DNA of 64,000 bases from Williamsia sp. (GTDB lineage Bacteria > Bacteroidota > Bacteroidia > Chitinophagales > Chitinophagaceae). The notes below the pieces were generated by a model. The model was given only the letters and a program-made list of their open reading frames with translations. It searched no databases and had not been told where the DNA came from. Shown in pieces: positions 48,597-58,196 of this stretch. Made by a program: the position numbers and the translations under genes. Location: the NCBI GenBank assembly GCA_015069695.1, contig JADCRZ010000003.1, forward strand, positions 235,821 to 299,820, in the 5' to 3' direction. Positions within the stretch are counted from its first letter, which is position 1. Each line of letters opens with the position of its first letter.

Positions 48597-49775
48597 TTAC
48601 TTAAATGCATTGAAGCCGGTGATGTCCATCCCGGTGATAAGCAGGTGGATATCGTGCGTGCCTTCGTAGGTGATCACGCTTTCGAGGTTCATCATGTGGC
48701 GCATCACGGCGTACTCGCCGGTGATGCCCATACCGCCCAGGATGCCCCGGGCATCACGGCAAATTGCCTGTGCTATTTCGCAGCTGTTTCTTTTTGCCAT
48801 GCTCACTTGCGCGGGGGTGGCTTTGTGCTCGTTCATCAGAACACCCAAGCGCCAGTTCAGCAGCTGGGCTTTGGTGATCTCGGTGATCATTTCAGCCAGC
48901 TTTTTTTGCTGCAGCTGAAATGCACCGATGGGCTTGTCGAACTGAACCCTTTCCTGGCTGTAGCGGAGCGCCGTATCGTAGCAATCCATGGCTGCTCCCA
49001 CCGTTCCCCAGGCAATACCATAGCGGGCTTTGGTTAAACAGCCCAGCGGTCCTTTCAATCCCTGTACATTGGGAAGAATATTCTCCTTGGGCACCTGCAC
49101 CTGGTCGAATACAAGCTCGCCTGTGGCAGAAGCGCGCAGGCTCCACTTGTTGTGTGTTGGCGGTGTGGTAAACCCCTCCATGCCTCTTTCCACGATGACC
49201 CCTCTCACAGCACCCTGTTCATCTTTGGCCCAAACAACGGCAATCTGCGCATACGGTGCATTGCTGATCCACATCTTGCTGCCATTCAGTACTACGTGAT
49301 CGCCCTTGTCCTTTATGTTTGTAAGCATGCCGGCGGGATTGCTGCCGTGGTTGGGTTCTGTAAGGCCAAAACAACCCAGCCATTCTCCGCTTGCTAGTTT
49401 GGGCAGGTATTTTTTTCGCTGTTCCTCGCTTCCATATTCATAGATGGGGTACATGACCAATGAGCCCTGTACGGAAGCCGTGCTCCTGATGCCGCTATCA
49501 CCTCTTTCCAATTCCTGCATCATCAATCCATAGGAGATATTGTCGAGCCCCCCACCACCATATTCAACCGGGATGGTGGGACCAAAGCAGCCCAGCTCAC
49601 CGAGTTGCCGTACAATATGCTGCGGGAACTCGGCGCGCTGTGCATAGTCTTCAATGATGGGAGAAATTTCTTTTTTCACCCAGGAGCGGACGGCTTCCCT
49701 GATCCATTTCTGTTCTTCGGTCAGCAGCTCATCCAGCTGGAAATAATCAGGCGATTGAAAAAGATCCTTGGCCAT
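48597..49775 (-). CDS. Acyl-CoA dehydrogenase, glutaryl-CoA dehydrogenase-like
   Basis: 392 residues. N-terminal helical, central beta and C-terminal helical domains are all present, with the FAD-site stretch CFGLTEPNHGSNPAGM and MWISNAPYA. The active-site base lies in VITYEGTHDIHLLITG, a pattern shared with glutaryl-CoA dehydrogenases, as does the substrate-binding region with SIRSTASVQ (here GIRSTASVQGSLVM). It would oxidise an acyl-CoA, likely glutaryl-CoA with decarboxylation, in lysine/tryptophan breakdown. It sits alone between truB and the S9 peptidase. Confidence 0.9.
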   Translation of the reverse strand: MAKDLFQSPDYFQLDELLTEEQKWIREAVRSWVKKEISPIIEDYAQRAEFPQHIVRQLGELGCFGPTIPVEYGGGGLDNISYGLMMQELERGDSGIRSTASVQGSLVMYPIYEYGSEEQRKKYLPKLASGEWLGCFGLTEPNHGSNPAGMLTNIKDKGDHVVLNGSKMWISNAPYAQIAVVWAKDEQGAVRGVIVERGMEGFTTPPTHNKWSLRASATGELVFDQVQVPKENILPNVQGLKGPLGCLTKARYGIAWGTVGAAMDCYDTALRYSQERVQFDKPIGAFQLQQKKLAEMITEITKAQLLNWRLGVLMNEHKATPAQVSMAKRNSCEIAQAICRDARGILGGMGITGEYAVMRHMMNLESVITYEGTHDIHLLITGMDITGFNAFK

Positions 49776-49842
49776 GACCTAATCTTTGATAAGCATGCAA
49801 TCTACATTACAAACAAGGTTCAGCAAGAGGGACGAACCAGTT

Positions 49843-52395
49843 TTACTGTTCGCTGCTCCGCCGCCGTCCTCCACCGCTGCCGGTTCCGGTATTGTTGGTT
49901 GATCCGGCGCCTTTTTTCTCACCCGTTTGCTCCAGGTCGCGGTTCATCTCCACCATGTCCACAGGCTGCGAGAAATCACCCAGCAGGTATTTGGCAAAAT
50001 AGTCGGCCTTTACCCAGAAAAAATATTCCGTCATATCACCATACGCGTGGCGCTGGTTGGGCAGGAGCACAAAATCAAACCGCTTGTTTGCTTTGATCAG
50101 CGCATTGGCCATGCGGATGGTATTGGCAGGGCTTACATTGTTGTCAATATCCCCCGTAGAAAGCAGGAGCCGGCCTTTGAGGTTTTTAGCGAGTTCAGGA
50201 TTTTTTTCGATGTTATACAAAAACGAAGTATCTCCGTTTTCCGCTACCTCTTCTTTTACACCATGGTGTTTTTCACTCCACCACCGGTTGTAGATGCTGT
50301 TGTCGTGGTTGCCGCTTTCAGAAACGGCCACTTTAAAAAACTCAGGGTAAGCCAGCATGGCAGCAGTCGACATAAACCCTCCGCCGGAGTGGCCGGTAAT
50401 GCCGACCCGGTCAATATCAATAAATGGATATTTGTTCGCCAGTTGTTCTACGGCTGTTTTTTTATCTGCAAGTCCGTAATCGCGCAGGTTGCCGTACCCG
50501 AAATTGTGATACCATTTAGACCGGCCCGGATTGCCACCCCGGTTGCCCACGGTAATAACGATCATGCCTAGCTGCGCAAACCGGTCCGTATTGTCCATGG
50601 AACGGCTGAAAGCCTTGTTGACAGCTTCTGTTTGCGGTCCCGGATAAACATATTCAACAACAGGATATTTTTTGGTGGAATCAAAATCATATGGCTTGTA
50701 CATCACCCCGTACAGATCTGTTACCCCGTCGTCAGCCTTTACTTTAAAGGGCTGCGGAAATCTGTAACCCGCTTCCATCAGCCGGGACAGATCCGTTGTT
50801 TCCAGGTCCGCGATCTTTCTGCCATCGCTGGCGAACAAAGCACTTTTGGGGGCCGTATTTACCCGGGAGTAAGTATCAACGAAATATTGGTTGTCATCGT
50901 TCAGGCTGACAGTGTGGTCAAAATCGCCCGGGTCAAGCAGCTTGAGGCCGGTGCCATCGAAATTGATCCGGTACAGATGGGTGTAATAAGGATTTTCTGT
51001 TTGTTCAGCTGCATTGGCAGAGAAGTAGATCAGGCGCTTTTTCTCATCAATGCCTTCAATGTCTTCTACATGGTAGGAACCGGTGGTGATTTGATTTTTG
51101 AGCTTGCCTGTTTCGTCGTACAAATACAGGTGTGCCCAGCCATCCCGTTCAGACCATTCAATCAGTTCCTTGCCCTTGTTCACGAGGCCCAGACGCCTGA
51201 TCTCTACATACGTATTCAACCGTTCGGGGATCAGCAGTTTGATCTCACCGGTGCCCAGGTCCACGCTGCATATATCGATCCGCTTCAGATCACGGCTGGT
51301 GCGGTTGATATAAAATTTCTTTTCGTCCCCCAGCCAGGTATTGGAGCGGTAATCATTGTCGCGGCTGCTTTTCAGGGAAACAGAAGGCCAGATAGATATA
51401 TCCTGGTTTTTAAAAGCAGTTGTATTGATGACCTTCGACGACTGCGTGGCCATGTCGAACAGGTACATGTACGGTATAGGCGCTTCTGTTTCGCCCGGCA
51501 TGTGATACTTGTAGGTTTCCAGTGTAGGCCTGCCTTCCTCTGCACTGTGGATGACCCATAGATCTCTTACCTTCCGCTGGTCTGTGCGGATCAGGGCAAA
51601 CTTCTTTGAGTCGGGTGACCAGAATACAGAAGCACCCTTGCGTTTCTTTGCATTCTTTTCTTTTTCCACATTGGTTTCATTCGGTGAATTGGCGTAAGAA
51701 AAATACTCTACTCCATCTTTTGTGAGCGGATGCTCAACAATGGTGCTATCATCTTCTTTCTTCTTTGCCTTTTCATAGTTGGCCTTGTCCATCCAGTAGA
51801 GGTTGTAGTTGCGGGCAAACACAACCGTTTGGCTGTCGGGCGATATAGATGCCCAAACAGGCCGGTCGAGTGGTTTTTTATATTCTTTGAGTTCGTTGAG
51901 CTCTTCTGTCAGGAGATTATACTCAAAGTAAAATATCTTCTTCGCACGCGTGGTTGCCCCGGGCTTTTTGGAAGCTGTATCCTTTTTTACTTCTTCCAGA
52001 CTGCTCTGCACCTGGAACTGGATCCAGTTTTCATCTTTTATAAACTTCAGGTTCTCGATCGGCAAATGGGCGGCTTCAAAAGGATCTTTGACGATGCGTG
52101 TGATGGCAGCTGCCATTTTTGTATTGTCAAAGAGCGGCTTCTTCTGCGCTTTTGCCGGATCAACCAGGTACCATTTTCTTCCATCGCTGGTTTCATACTG
52201 GTACCAGAACCTGTCTGATTTCTGCAGCCAGTGCGGATCAACGGCGGTAGAATACAGGAGCTTTTGCAGGCGATTGGGTGAAAAACGGGCGGCCAGGGCA
52301 TAATTTGCTCTTGAGGCCGGACTGGTTTGCCCCAAGGCAGTAGCAGCAAAAAGAAAGCAGGCCGCCGGTAAAAAGAGGCGTGACAAATTTCTCAT
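49843..52395 (-). CDS. S9 family peptidase, dipeptidyl-peptidase IV-like
   Basis: 850 residues with a signal peptide (LFLPAACFLFAATALG). An eight-bladed-type propeller domain (about 50-560, with VWASISPDSQTVVF and VFWSPDSKKFALIRTDQ) precedes the hydrolase domain. The catalytic triad is Ser670 (GHSGGGFMS), Asp751 (GDIDNNVSP) and His783 (QRHAYGD). The C-terminus is a Gly/Ser/Arg-rich tail. Such enzymes cut dipeptides from peptides in the periplasm. The 116-bp upstream gap separates it from pyrF on the same strand. Confidence 0.94.
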   Translation of the reverse strand: MRNLSRLFLPAACFLFAATALGQTSPASRANYALAARFSPNRLQKLLYSTAVDPHWLQKSDRFWYQYETSDGRKWYLVDPAKAQKKPLFDNTKMAAAITRIVKDPFEAAHLPIENLKFIKDENWIQFQVQSSLEEVKKDTASKKPGATTRAKKIFYFEYNLLTEELNELKEYKKPLDRPVWASISPDSQTVVFARNYNLYWMDKANYEKAKKKEDDSTIVEHPLTKDGVEYFSYANSPNETNVEKEKNAKKRKGASVFWSPDSKKFALIRTDQRKVRDLWVIHSAEEGRPTLETYKYHMPGETEAPIPYMYLFDMATQSSKVINTTAFKNQDISIWPSVSLKSSRDNDYRSNTWLGDEKKFYINRTSRDLKRIDICSVDLGTGEIKLLIPERLNTYVEIRRLGLVNKGKELIEWSERDGWAHLYLYDETGKLKNQITTGSYHVEDIEGIDEKKRLIYFSANAAEQTENPYYTHLYRINFDGTGLKLLDPGDFDHTVSLNDDNQYFVDTYSRVNTAPKSALFASDGRKIADLETTDLSRLMEAGYRFPQPFKVKADDGVTDLYGVMYKPYDFDSTKKYPVVEYVYPGPQTEAVNKAFSRSMDNTDRFAQLGMIVITVGNRGGNPGRSKWYHNFGYGNLRDYGLADKKTAVEQLANKYPFIDIDRVGITGHSGGGFMSTAAMLAYPEFFKVAVSESGNHDNSIYNRWWSEKHHGVKEEVAENGDTSFLYNIEKNPELAKNLKGRLLLSTGDIDNNVSPANTIRMANALIKANKRFDFVLLPNQRHAYGDMTEYFFWVKADYFAKYLLGDFSQPVDMVEMNRDLEQTGEKKGAGSTNNTGTGSGGGRRRSSEQ

Positions 52396-52511
52396 GGAAA
52401 CACTTTATAAAAATAGAAATAGGAATAAAACATCTGTACTGGACCAGAAAATCATTTAGCGTGGCAGAAAATAGAAATGGAAAGATACGCAACCAGCACC
52501 AAAAAAGTTGT

Positions 52512-53318
52512 CTATAGAAGAAACCGCATCATTTCTTGCTGGTAGGCCCTGGCAGCGGCGCCAGCTTTTTCTGCAAAATCGGCCTGTGATGATGCATAGA
52601 TTATAGAACGGCTTACATTTACGAGCAGTCCGACATCCTTATTCAGGGCTGCTTGTGAAAGCGCCTGCAAATCTCCTCCCTGCGCACCCACACCGGGAAC
52701 CAGGTAAAAATGGTCAGGACAAACAGAGCGGATTGAAGCCATGCGTTCAGCTTGGGTGGCACCGACGACAAACATGAGGTTATCCGGAGTTCCCCAGCCT
52801 GCTGCAGTTTTTAGCACCTTTTCATACAGGTATTCAGAGCCGGTTTTCTGCAGTTCAAAATCTGCTGCTCCCTTATTGGAAGTAAGCGCAAGCAGGATGG
52901 TCCATTTCCCTTTGTAGGCAAGAAAAGGTTCTACGCTATCGGCTCCCATGTAGGGCGCTACCGTTACGGCATCAAAACCGAAGGTTTCAAAAAAGGTTTT
53001 GGCATATTGTGCCGAAGTGTTGCCAATATCGCCGCGTTTAGCATCTGCGATGCTGAGTACATCGGACGGCAGGTAAGCAACGGTTTTCTGCAGGCTTTCC
53101 CATCCTTGTATGCCCTGGCTTTCATAAAAGGCCGTATTGATCTTGTAGCTGACTGCAAACTCAAGTGTAGCATCAATGATCGCCTTGTTGAATGCAAATA
53201 CAGGATCGGGTTCAGATAAGAGGTGAGCAGGAATTTTGGCCGGGTCTGTATCCAATCCCACGCAGAGATAAGATTTTTTCTGCCGGATAGACTGGACCAA
53301 CTCAGTACGGTTCAACAT
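52512..53318 (-). CDS. pyrF: Orotidine 5'-phosphate decarboxylase (type 2)
   Basis: 268 residues, in the range of the longer type 2 family. Catalytic residues lie in SIADAKRGDIGNTSAQYA (Asp-x-Lys-x-x-Asp), the phosphate-binding part in YLVPGVGAQGGDLQALSQ, and the N-terminus LCVGLDTDPAKIP. It makes UMP from OMP. The Mrp-type gene is 26 bp upstream on the same strand, so the two are probably cotranscribed. Confidence 0.95.
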   Translation of the reverse strand: MLNRTELVQSIRQKKSYLCVGLDTDPAKIPAHLLSEPDPVFAFNKAIIDATLEFAVSYKINTAFYESQGIQGWESLQKTVAYLPSDVLSIADAKRGDIGNTSAQYAKTFFETFGFDAVTVAPYMGADSVEPFLAYKGKWTILLALTSNKGAADFELQKTGSEYLYEKVLKTAAGWGTPDNLMFVVGATQAERMASIRSVCPDHFYLVPGVGAQGGDLQALSQAALNKDVGLLVNVSRSIIYASSQADFAEKAGAAARAYQQEMMRFLL

Positions 53319-53344
53319 GTTTATTTTGTATAAGTGCGATGACC

Positions 53345-54448
53345 TTAATCAATCACTTCGGCGATCTGTGCTGTTTGCATGTGTGCATTGCGCATGGCCG
53401 CGCTGCGGGCGACGGCTCCCGCAAATTCACCCAGGGCTGATTTGGCCGCATGGTTATCGCTTAGCATAACTGGCACACCGGTATCACCGCCTTCGCGGAT
53501 AGACTGGATCAGGGGTATCTGGCCAAGGAAAGGAATGTCGTACTCTTCCGCCAGCTTTTTCCCGCCTTCCTTTCCGAAGATATAATATTTGCTTTCCATT
53601 GAACCCTGTGCGGAAGGCGTGATGAAATAACTCATGTTTTCTACCAAGCCAATGATGGGTACATTCACTTGTGCCTGGCCAAACATGGCAATGGCTTTTT
53701 TTGCATCAGCAAGCGCCACATCCTGCGGCGTGGTAACCACTACGATGCCTGTAAGTGGAACGAGTTGTACCATCGTCAGGTGAATATCGCCGGTACCCGG
53801 AGGCATGTCGATGATCAGATAATCCAGGTCTTCCCATAATACGTCGGTGACAAACTGCCGGATAGCGCTGCTGGCCATCGGGCCGCGCCATACAACGGCA
53901 TTTTTTTCATCTACAAGCAGGCCGATACTCATCAGCTTGATGCCAAAGCGTTCGAGCGGTACAATCATGCCTTTATCCCCTACCTGCGTCATCATAGGCC
54001 GCTCGCCGCGAACCCCGAACATAATGGGGAGGCTGGGTCCATAGATGTCAGCGTCCATCAGACCGGTTTTGGCGCCGCCTTGTGCCATGGCAAGGGCCAG
54101 GTTGGCAGCTACGGTGCTTTTGCCCACACCGCCTTTTCCACTCACCACTGCAATGATGTTTTTTACATTGGGAAGCACTGATTTTGCATCGGTGCGGATG
54201 GTAGTTGTTTGAGAGGTAAAGTGGATCTTGACGACAGCTTCTTTGTCAACCAGGTAATGGATGGCATTTACACACGCCGTATGGATCATATCTTTGAGCG
54301 GACAAGCAGGGGTCGTAAGCACTACAGTAAAGTATACTTCGTTTCCTCTGATAAGAACATCCTTTACCATGTTGAGTGTGACCAGGTCTTTTCCCAGGTC
54401 GGGCTCCTGCACATTGCTCAACGCCTGCATGATTTGCGCTTCTGTCAT
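53345..54448 (-). CDS. Mrp/NBP35 family iron-sulfur carrier ATPase
   Basis: 367 residues from ATG 54446-54448; an earlier in-frame start would add only a poorly conserved lysine-rich stretch. An N-terminal MIP18/DUF59 domain (IMQALSNVQEPDLGKDLVTLN) is followed by a P-loop ATPase: VVSGKGGVGKSTVAANLA, the switch DMPPGTGDIHLTMVQL. The protein is thought to carry and deliver iron-sulfur clusters. The usual C-terminal CxxC pair is not obvious, though single cysteines are present. It precedes pyrF. Confidence 0.92.
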   Translation of the reverse strand: MTEAQIMQALSNVQEPDLGKDLVTLNMVKDVLIRGNEVYFTVVLTTPACPLKDMIHTACVNAIHYLVDKEAVVKIHFTSQTTTIRTDAKSVLPNVKNIIAVVSGKGGVGKSTVAANLALAMAQGGAKTGLMDADIYGPSLPIMFGVRGERPMMTQVGDKGMIVPLERFGIKLMSIGLLVDEKNAVVWRGPMASSAIRQFVTDVLWEDLDYLIIDMPPGTGDIHLTMVQLVPLTGIVVVTTPQDVALADAKKAIAMFGQAQVNVPIIGLVENMSYFITPSAQGSMESKYYIFGKEGGKKLAEEYDIPFLGQIPLIQSIREGGDTGVPVMLSDNHAAKSALGEFAGAVARSAAMRNAHMQTAQIAEVID

Positions 54449-54573
54449 CTTCAATGATTTGTTAAAAACCTTGTTTTGCCGCAAAATTAACCAATGAGCC
54501 CTTTTGTTTGTTTACTATTTACGGTTTAAGATTTATTTTTGAATGGACAAGGGCATCCATCAACAGTCAGTAC

Positions 54574-55212
54574 ATGCGAAAGTTTTTACCTTTCTTTTTT
54601 ATCCTCGTTTTTTTATCTCCTATTGCTGTCCGGGCACAATTCAGCCAGCTCAAAGATTCGGTTGTTCAGCTGTATGGCGTGGTGATGACAGCCGATAGCC
54701 TTGCAGGGATCCCCTCCGTGAGTGTGGTGGTGAAAGGACAGAACAGGGGAACATTCACCAATGAAGAAGGTGTGTTCTCTATTGTTGTGATGAAGGGAGA
54801 TCAGATCGAGTTCACCAGCATCGGTTACAAAGCCAAGCTGGCCGAAATACCTAAAAACCTGGAAGGAAATCAGTACAGCATTATCCAGCTGATGGTAACC
54901 GATACGCAATATTTACCCATTACCATCATCAAACCGCGCCCAACGCGCGAGCAGTTTGAACGTGATTTTGTGCGGACAAAGATTCCGGATGATGCACTGG
55001 AGATTGCGCGGCAGAACAACGATGCAAGCAGACGGCGCCTGCTCATGAAGATCCTGCCCAATGACGGAAGGGAAGCTGCTAACATGATGCTGCGGCAAGG
55101 CGCCCAGAAATATTACTCGGCCGGCCAGATGCCCCCTCAGAACATCTTCAACCCGTTTGCATGGGGTGAGTTTATTCAGGCCTGGAAACGCGGAGATTTC
55201 AAAAACAAATAA
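54574..55212 (+). CDS. Exported protein with carboxypeptidase-regulatory-like domain
   Basis: 212 residues from ATG 54574 at a signal peptide (KFLPFFFILVFLSPIAVRAQ). A carboxypeptidase-regulatory-like domain spans about 30-110 (LYGVVMTADSLAGIPSVSV, GTFTNEEGVFSIVV, IEFTSIGYKAK). The C-terminal 90 residues are basic and helical without a known fold (PRPTREQFERDFVRTKIPDD). Similar small proteins are common in Bacteroidota, with unknown role. It lies 15 bp before the 3-hydroxybutyryl-CoA dehydrogenase gene on the same strand. Confidence 0.75.
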   Translation: MRKFLPFFFILVFLSPIAVRAQFSQLKDSVVQLYGVVMTADSLAGIPSVSVVVKGQNRGTFTNEEGVFSIVVMKGDQIEFTSIGYKAKLAEIPKNLEGNQYSIIQLMVTDTQYLPITIIKPRPTREQFERDFVRTKIPDDALEIARQNNDASRRRLLMKILPNDGREAANMMLRQGAQKYYSAGQMPPQNIFNPFAWGEFIQAWKRGDFKNK

Positions 55213-55227
55213 TCCACTTCAACAAAT

Positions 55228-56127
55228 ATGGACCTGACAGTGCACACCGTTGCTGTGATTGGTGCCGGCACCATGGGCAATGGCATCGCACATGTATTCG
55301 CACAGGCTGGTTATCAGGTTCAGCTGATTGATGTAGAAGAAGCGCAGCTGCAAAAGGCCCTGGCTACCATTGAAAAAAATTTAGACCGCCAGCTCGCAAA
55401 AGAAGTTATTACGCCAGCAATCAAAGCTGAAACCCTCAGCCGTATCCAGCTTTCTACAGGGCTTGCTGAAGGCGTTCGCAACGCGGACCTGGTCGTGGAA
55501 GCGGCCACAGAGAATTTCGGGATAAAATCCGGGCTCTTCAAACAGCTCGATGAAGCAGCCCCTCCGCATGCTATTCTTGCTTCCAACACTTCTTCAATTT
55601 CTATCACAAAGATGGCAGCCGTCACCCGCCGGCCCCGCTCCGTAATTGGCATGCATTTTATGAACCCTGTACCGGTTATGAAGCTGGTCGAGATCATCAA
55701 TGGATATGCAACCAGCAAGGAGGTTACGGACACCACCGTTGCTATCACCAAGCAGCTGGGCAAACTGCCCTGTGTGGCGAACGATTATCCGGGGTTTGTC
55801 GCCAACAGGATCCTGATGCCGATGATCAACGAAGCTATCTGGACCTTGTACGAAGGTGTTGCCGGGGTAGAAGCCATCGATTCAATCATGAAGCTTGGCA
55901 TGGCTCACCCGATGGGACCTTTGCAGCTGGCCGATTTTATCGGACTGGATGTTTGTTTAAGCATCCTGGAAGTTTTGCACGAAGGTTTTGGCAATCCGAA
56001 GTATGCACCTTGTCCGCTCCTGAAAAACATGGTGAGTGCCGGTTTTACAGGTGTAAAAACCGGCGAAGGCTTTTATCACTACACGGCCGGCAGCAAGGAA
56101 CTCCAGGTGAGTCAGCGTTTTTTATAA
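55228..56127 (+). CDS. 3-hydroxybutyryl-CoA dehydrogenase
   Basis: 299 residues. The NAD site is IGAGTMGNGIAHVFAQAGY. The catalytic dyad region is SVIGMHFMNPVPVMKLVEI (His), with Glu in the same stretch, and NDYPGFVANRILMPMINEA follows. It interconverts 3-hydroxyacyl-CoA and acetoacetyl-CoA-type substrates in fatty-acid or butyrate/PHB metabolism. The FAD amine oxidase gene follows 35 bp downstream. Confidence 0.94.
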   Translation: MDLTVHTVAVIGAGTMGNGIAHVFAQAGYQVQLIDVEEAQLQKALATIEKNLDRQLAKEVITPAIKAETLSRIQLSTGLAEGVRNADLVVEAATENFGIKSGLFKQLDEAAPPHAILASNTSSISITKMAAVTRRPRSVIGMHFMNPVPVMKLVEIINGYATSKEVTDTTVAITKQLGKLPCVANDYPGFVANRILMPMINEAIWTLYEGVAGVEAIDSIMKLGMAHPMGPLQLADFIGLDVCLSILEVLHEGFGNPKYAPCPLLKNMVSAGFTGVKTGEGFYHYTAGSKELQVSQRFL

Positions 56128-56162
56128 AGCCGGGCCCGGTTTTTAATCTCTTATGTATACCT

Positions 56163-57473
56163 ATGAATCAAGCAGATGTTATTGTTATTGGCGCAGGCGC
56201 GGCCGGACTGATGGCAGCCTATGAATTGTGCAAGCAGGGCAAGCAGGTGCGCGTGCTGGAAGCCCGGGAACGTCCCGGCGGCCGCATCCATACTGTACAG
56301 CCACCCCATTTTACGACTCCTGTAGAAGCAGGTGCCGAATTTGTTCATGGAGATTTGCCGTTGACCCTTTCCCTCCTGCAAGAAGCAGGAATTTCCCGCA
56401 AGGGGGCCTGGGGTGAAAGATGGCGGCGGGAAGGCAAGAAGCTTTCCAAGCTGGAAGGCTTTATTGAGCAGGAAGATCTCCTGCTCAAGCGGATGAAAGA
56501 ACTCAAAGAAGACCTGCCGATCAAAGATTTTTTAGACCGTCATTTCCAGGGCAGCGAATACGAGCATATGCGCCGTTCCATCAAGCGTTTTGTGGAAGGC
56601 TATGATGCAGCTGATATTGAACGGGCCAGCACGTTTGCTTTGCGGCAGGAATGGGAAGGAGAAGATGAACACCAGTACAGACCCGCAGGTGGTTACGCTG
56701 CTATGATCAACTATCTCCTGAACGCCTGTACAAACAGGGGCACTGTGTTCCATTTCTCTTCCACCGTTGAGCGTGTGCAATGGGAGAAAGGAAAGGCAGC
56801 TGTATTTACAGATAAGGGAGAACAGTTTGTTGCATCTCAGCTCCTGGTAACTATTCCGCTCGCTTTGTGGCAAGTAGAACCACCTGCAAAGGGGGCGATC
56901 TATTTTGAGCCGCAACTGGCTGACAAGCTGGATGCGGCCAAACTGATGGGCATGGGCGGGGTGATCAAGGTCCTTTTTGAATTCAAAACCACCATATGGA
57001 CGTCCAAGCAGGTAAAGGAGGCTACCGGTGCTGATCTTTCCGGAGCCGCCTGGATATTTTCCGATGAGCCTGTTCCAACCTGGTGGACGCAACAGCCTGC
57101 GCAATCAACTGTCCTGACGGGGTGGCTGGCAGGTCCGAAGGCAACAGCGATGGTTAGCATGGCGAATGAAGCGCTGCTTGAACAATCTTTACAATCATTG
57201 GCGACCATCTTATCGCTTCCGACAGAAGAGCTCCGGAGAGAGCTAACGGGATCTCAAATATTCAACTGGCAAGCCGATCCGTTTGCCAGGGGAGCATACG
57301 CCTATAACACTGTTCAAACGGAGCAAGCCCGGAAAACAATGATCCACCCGGTTGAGAACACGTTGTTCTTTGCAGGAGAATCTTTATACGAAGGCCCGGA
57401 AATGGGCACAGTAGAAGGCGCTTTATCAAGTGGGAAGAGGGCGGCGGAAGAGATGTTGAGAAATCAGGAGTAA
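56163..57473 (+). CDS. FAD-dependent amine oxidase-like protein
   Basis: 436 residues from ATG 56163; an in-frame extension upstream overlaps the preceding gene and is not FAD-family sequence. The FAD-binding Rossmann start is VIVIGAGAAGLMAAYEL with GGRIHT downstream. The C-terminal FAD contact is LFFAGESLYEGPEMGTVEGAL. The fold is that of monoamine/polyamine oxidases and related flavin desaturases; the substrate is unknown. Probably cotranscribed with the upstream dehydrogenase. Confidence 0.9.
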   Translation: MNQADVIVIGAGAAGLMAAYELCKQGKQVRVLEARERPGGRIHTVQPPHFTTPVEAGAEFVHGDLPLTLSLLQEAGISRKGAWGERWRREGKKLSKLEGFIEQEDLLLKRMKELKEDLPIKDFLDRHFQGSEYEHMRRSIKRFVEGYDAADIERASTFALRQEWEGEDEHQYRPAGGYAAMINYLLNACTNRGTVFHFSSTVERVQWEKGKAAVFTDKGEQFVASQLLVTIPLALWQVEPPAKGAIYFEPQLADKLDAAKLMGMGGVIKVLFEFKTTIWTSKQVKEATGADLSGAAWIFSDEPVPTWWTQQPAQSTVLTGWLAGPKATAMVSMANEALLEQSLQSLATILSLPTEELRRELTGSQIFNWQADPFARGAYAYNTVQTEQARKTMIHPVENTLFFAGESLYEGPEMGTVEGALSSGKRAAEEMLRNQE

Positions 57474-57506
57474 AAGTTTTCTTGAGACCAGGATGCAGGT
57501 GCGAGA

Positions 57507-57540
57507 GGAACCCACCCCTGCTCCCGGTAGGGGTGGTTCC
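57507..57540. repeat. GC-rich imperfect hairpin
   Basis: GGAACCCACCCCT and AGGGGTGGTTCC pair through 12 bp with one bulged C around a 9-base loop. It lies 33 bp after the amine oxidase stop. No T-run follows, so it is not a standard terminator. It may protect the mRNA 3' end or belong to an intergenic palindromic repeat family; no second copy was noticed in the window. Confidence 0.5.
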
Positions 57541-57611
57541 AGCTAAGAGCTGTTGCAAACCTGTATAAAGGTAAACTCGACCTTTTACAAAGGTTCTGAT
57601 CCAGCACGCCA

Positions 57612-57646
57612 TAAAAACAAGAAAGCTGCTTTTTCAAGCAGCTTTC
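57612..57646 (-). terminator. rpsG: Intrinsic terminator of the rpsL-rpsG operon
   Basis: On the minus strand GAAAGCTGCTT pairs with AAGCAGCTTTC (11 bp, 4-base loop) and is followed by TTGTTTTTAT. It lies 24 bp after the rpsG stop. It closes the operon after rpsG. Confidence 0.9.
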
Positions 57647-57669
57647 CAGATATAGCTTTATCTAAAAGT

Positions 57670-58137
57670 TTACACTTTAAAGTGGGAGAACGCTTTGTTT
57701 GCTTCTGCCATTCTGTGTGTATCTTCTTTCTTTTTGAATGCACCACCTTCACCCCTGCTTGCTGCAACAACTTCACCAGCCAGTTTATCAGCCATGCTCC
57801 GGCCGTTTCTTTCGCGGCTGAAGCGGATCAGCCATTTGATGCTCAGGGAAACTTTTCTGTCCGGACGAACTTCGGAAGGAATCTGGAACGTAGCACCGCC
57901 AATGCGGCGGCTGCGTACTTCTACAGCAGGCGTTACATTGTTCAGTGCCCTTCTCCAGATCTCATAACCGTCTTCACCGGTTTGTTTAGAGACCTTGTCG
58001 ATCGCATCATAGAAAATGTTGAATGCGCCACTTTTTTTGCCTTCCCACATCAGGTTATTGACAAAACGGGTAACCAGTTTGTCGTTGTATTTGGCGTCAG
58101 GCGCGAGGGGTAATTTTTTAGCTTGTGCTTTCCTCAT
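57670..58137 (-). CDS. rpsG: 30S ribosomal protein S7
   Basis: 155 residues, normal length. Landmarks are MRKAQAKKLPLAPDAKYN at the N-terminus, NNLMWEGKKSGAFNIFYDAI, VEVRSRRIGGATFQIP and the C-terminal MAEANKAFSHFKV. S7 binds the 3' major domain of 16S rRNA in the small subunit head. It follows rpsL after 59 bp and is followed by a terminator. fusA, which commonly comes next, is absent here. Confidence 0.98.
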   Translation of the reverse strand: MRKAQAKKLPLAPDAKYNDKLVTRFVNNLMWEGKKSGAFNIFYDAIDKVSKQTGEDGYEIWRRALNNVTPAVEVRSRRIGGATFQIPSEVRPDRKVSLSIKWLIRFSRERNGRSMADKLAGEVVAASRGEGGAFKKKEDTHRMAEANKAFSHFKV

Positions 58138-58196
58138 ATATTCTCTGTTGTAAATGAATCATGCGGGTGATGATTCTATCTATTCAATGGGTGTTG

